From Bacteroidaceae bacterium (GTDB lineage: Bacteria > Bacteroidota > Bacteroidia > Bacteroidales > Bacteroidaceae): a stretch of 64,000 nt of DNA. Made by a program: the position numbers and the translations under genes. The stretch lies in assembly GCA_017520935.1 (NCBI GenBank), contig JAFXEF010000053.1:1-64000 (forward strand), in the 5' to 3' direction. Positions 62,061-64,000 of this stretch are shown piece by piece (positions within the stretch are counted from its first letter, which is position 1; each line of letters begins with the position of its first letter). Under the pieces are notes generated by a model. The model saw only the letters and a list, made by a program, of their open reading frames with translations. It had not been told where the DNA came from and made no database searches.

Positions 62061-64000
62061 TTATTTCACCACTTTCTTTCCGTTCACGATATACACGCCC
62101 TTAGTGGGGTTTGTCACCTTGCGGCCCATGAGGTCGTAGATGACAGTTGTATTCTGGATTGTGAGTTCTGAATTATCTATGCCAGTAGTCTCTTCATCGG
62201 CAAAGCGGATGCGCAGAGCAGTAGCCGATGTGGTTCCCGGCACATTCAGGTAAGCCTTATTATTGTATACTTTGAACGCAGTATCCTTCTTGTAGAACCC
62301 AGCCACACCATTCATCACGGCAAGTACGTAGTTGGTAGAACCGTCGGTAGGGAGAGCCACCTCTTGATACTCGCCACTACCGGCATAGCCCACGAGCAGG
62401 TTGCCGCTGACGAAGGTGCCTGCCTCAGCAGCCTGCGCGAAGGTATAGGTACCCTCTGCACCGCGAAGTAGCACACCCGTGCGGGCTGGGATGATGCCAT
62501 CCTCTATCTTGCTCATGGCGATGGTGCCCTCTGTGCCATTCATCTCGGGAACAGTGGTAGCAACATAAGCAACCACCCCCATTGGGATCTCTACAGCCTC
62601 ATTAGCATAGAAGGTAGCAATCTCATAGCTGTTGATGTTAATCCTTTCTACAGTGTTATAAGTATCCTTGGTAATATCTTCAATGGTGAGTGGTATGTAT
62701 ACCATGCAGTATCCTTTGGTGTAATTATCGTCATAGCATGGTGCCTCCTCGAAGAAAAAGGCTATCTTACCATCCTTCTGTAGAGTCATAGTGCTATAGG
62801 CACTCAGTTGGGTGCTCACCTGAAGTCCCTCGGTCCAATCGGAAGCAATCTGCTCCGAGGTATAGGTAGCATCGGTGATTTCTTTATACCAGATGGTTAC
62901 ATTTCTGCGGTCGTAGAGTCCACTACCGCCTTTGGGCTGTGACTGGAGGAGCAACTTCACCGTAGCGCCCTCTTCGTTCTTAGCATCAACGCAGAATATC
63001 TCACCATTGCAGGTGTTGTTTCCACCATTGGTGCAACCATTCACGTTATTGTCCCATGTGCCGGCATTGGTACTCTTGTCGGTGTAGGTGAACACGTTGA
63101 ACTGGCGGCCACCGCCACGGCGTACGCTGAGCAGGACTTGCCCGCTGGGGAGAATCTCCACCTTGGGCTCATCGTTGTTAGCTATAGGCTCTGTGCTTCC
63201 GCCAAGAATACTCCACGTGAGGCCGAGGTCATCGGTGTAGATGACATAGATATTGGTGGTGGTAGAGGCGTTCTTCAAGAGCATGGCTCCGTAGACACGT
63301 GGCTTGCCTGTGCCGTTGTAGTCCTCATCGACCGCCAACTTACCACTACCGAAGAAGGCTGCATGTCCATTGGGAATGAGGGCATCCTCACCAATGAAGA
63401 GCTTTTCTGAGATATCCTCCTTGATCCAGGTAACACCATTGTCGGCACTGAAAAGACGTACCGTGCGGTTGTGGCTGCTGGCCGAAGCATAAGGATAACA
63501 TACATTACCCGCAGCGGCCATCACAAGTACGTTCTGCCCTACGGTGGCTATAGCAGCATCTCCGTATGCACAATCGTAGCCATCAGCGTTCTTATTACCT
63601 GAACCTTCGGCTATGGTTTGCTTCTCGCTCCAAGTAGCACCATTGTCATCACTGTAACGTGCCACGAGGTCGATACGCAAAGTACCGGTACCATGATTGT
63701 CACGGCCGATATCGTCGAGGTTATGACGGTAGTCGCTCACGGCAATGATACGTCCCGTACTTGTGGTTGCAATGGCAGGGATACGATATGAGTACTCATC
63801 GTCATCGTAGAAGAGGGTTGCCTCATCGGTGGTGGTAAACTTGGCGATGAGCGGATTCTCTTCGGTGATGAGGGCCTTTTGTTCTTCGGTAAGGGTGACG
63901 CTCTTACCCAAGTTCTGGTCATTCAAGAAGAAACCTTGCAATTCGAAACCGCGATAACCACGAGCGAAGTCTACGGTAGTAGTTAGAGCGTCATTAAAGG
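62061..64000 (-). CDS. Exported sialidase (GH33), 5' end outside window
   Basis: The frame is open from the right edge to a stop at 62061 (about 646 codons seen), so the start is missing; in-window M-like starts such as 63941 are not real starts. An N-terminal part (FARGYRGFELQGFFLNDQN) leads to YSYRIPAIATTSTGRI, with the sialidase Arg. Asp boxes are SDDNGATWS, SADNGVTWI and TDDLGLTWS. The C-terminal 150 residues are the same type of beta module as in the GH123-GH33 and cohesin-like proteins (AYVATTVPEMNG, IPARTGVLLRGAEG, YLNVPG), ending VIYDLMGRKV and TKGVYIVNGKKVVK. It releases sialic acid from glycoconjugates. Confidence 0.88.
   Translation of the reverse strand, partial: FNDALTTTVDFARGYRGFELQGFFLNDQNLGKSVTLTEEQKALITEENPLIAKFTTTDEATLFYDDDEYSYRIPAIATTSTGRIIAVSDYRHNLDDIGRDNHGTGTLRIDLVARYSDDNGATWSEKQTIAEGSGNKNADGYDCAYGDAAIATVGQNVLVMAAAGNVCYPYASASSHNRTVRLFSADNGVTWIKEDISEKLFIGEDALIPNGHAAFFGSGKLAVDEDYNGTGKPRVYGAMLLKNASTTTNIYVIYTDDLGLTWSILGGSTEPIANNDEPKVEILPSGQVLLSVRRGGGRQFNVFTYTDKSTNAGTWDNNVNGCTNGGNNTCNGEIFCVDAKNEEGATVKLLLQSQPKGGSGLYDRRNVTIWYKEITDATYTSEQIASDWTEGLQVSTQLSAYSTMTLQKDGKIAFFFEEAPCYDDNYTKGYCMVYIPLTIEDITKDTYNTVERININSYEIATFYANEAVEIPMGVVAYVATTVPEMNGTEGTIAMSKIEDGIIPARTGVLLRGAEGTYTFAQAAEAGTFVSGNLLVGYAGSGEYQEVALPTDGSTNYVLAVMNGVAGFYKKDTAFKVYNNKAYLNVPGTTSATALRIRFADEETTGIDNSELTIQNTTVIYDLMGRKVTNPTKGVYIVNGKKVVK

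Noticed and set aside
63941..63941. Internal start of the right-edge sialidase
   Set aside because: The frame continues open to the edge with family-like residues; the start is outside the window.

Overview
The window looks like a chromosome segment of a Bacteroidales gut or oral bacterium of the Prevotella/Paraprevotella/Bacteroides type. The evidence is several TAnnTTTG (-7) promoter boxes, weak Shine-Dalgarno sites, ExbB/ExbD/TonB operons, typical Bacteroidota families (DUF3822, DUF5056, PorT), exported proteins with a '(G)VYI..GKK..(V)K' C-terminal sorting tail, and AT-rich micro-repeat spacers. No phage, integrase, insertion sequence or CRISPR array was seen. The species cannot be fixed from the sequence alone.

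Layout. 1-7.7 kb: an FtsX/MacB-type permease (cut at the left edge), an RluA-type pseudouridine synthase, MeaB, a secreted EEP-fold hydrolase, a DJ-1 protein, IspD and a RhaM-like mutarotase. 7.9-12.4 kb: a 1516-residue exported putative metalloprotease. 12.7-15.5 kb: pdxJ-exbB-exbD-tonB on the minus strand. 15.7-19.7 kb: nadK, an ECF sigma operon with its own ECF-like promoter, then thyA-folA. 19.8-23.0 kb: an Lrp-type regulator, a second ExbB/ExbD operon and tRNA-Ser(GGA). 23.3-28.0 kb: sppA-lpxK-pnp-thiL.

28.0-34.9 kb is the most unusual stretch. A compact minus-strand operon encodes an exported beta-helix-like protein, a 1272-residue surface protein with a dockerin, an exported cohesin-like protein with the sorting tail, and a 54-residue peptide coupled by an ATGA overlap. 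It is preceded by a roughly 260-nt leader with a possible pseudoknot, and by tandem and dispersed repeats. A paralogue of the small peptide (58 residues) lies at 61.8 kb, behind a sialidase that carries the same type of C-terminal module.

35-55 kb is mostly housekeeping: a RecD-like helicase, DUF3822-RsmD, cardiolipin synthase, a histone H1-like protein, an OMP-like TonB-dependent-receptor relative, AroB, a K+/H+ antiporter, PorT, a ferredoxin and RsmI. It also holds a cell-wall recycling group (sugar kinase, AmgK-RapZ fusion, AmpG-like permease, MurU-like nucleotidyltransferase) and a queuosine-precursor transporter. 55.4-64 kb: a 2019-residue GEVED + GH123 + GH33 protein, the second small peptide and a second sialidase cut by the right edge. 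Together the large exported proteins suggest harvesting of host mucin or ganglioside-type glycans, with export plausibly by a type IX system (PorT is present).
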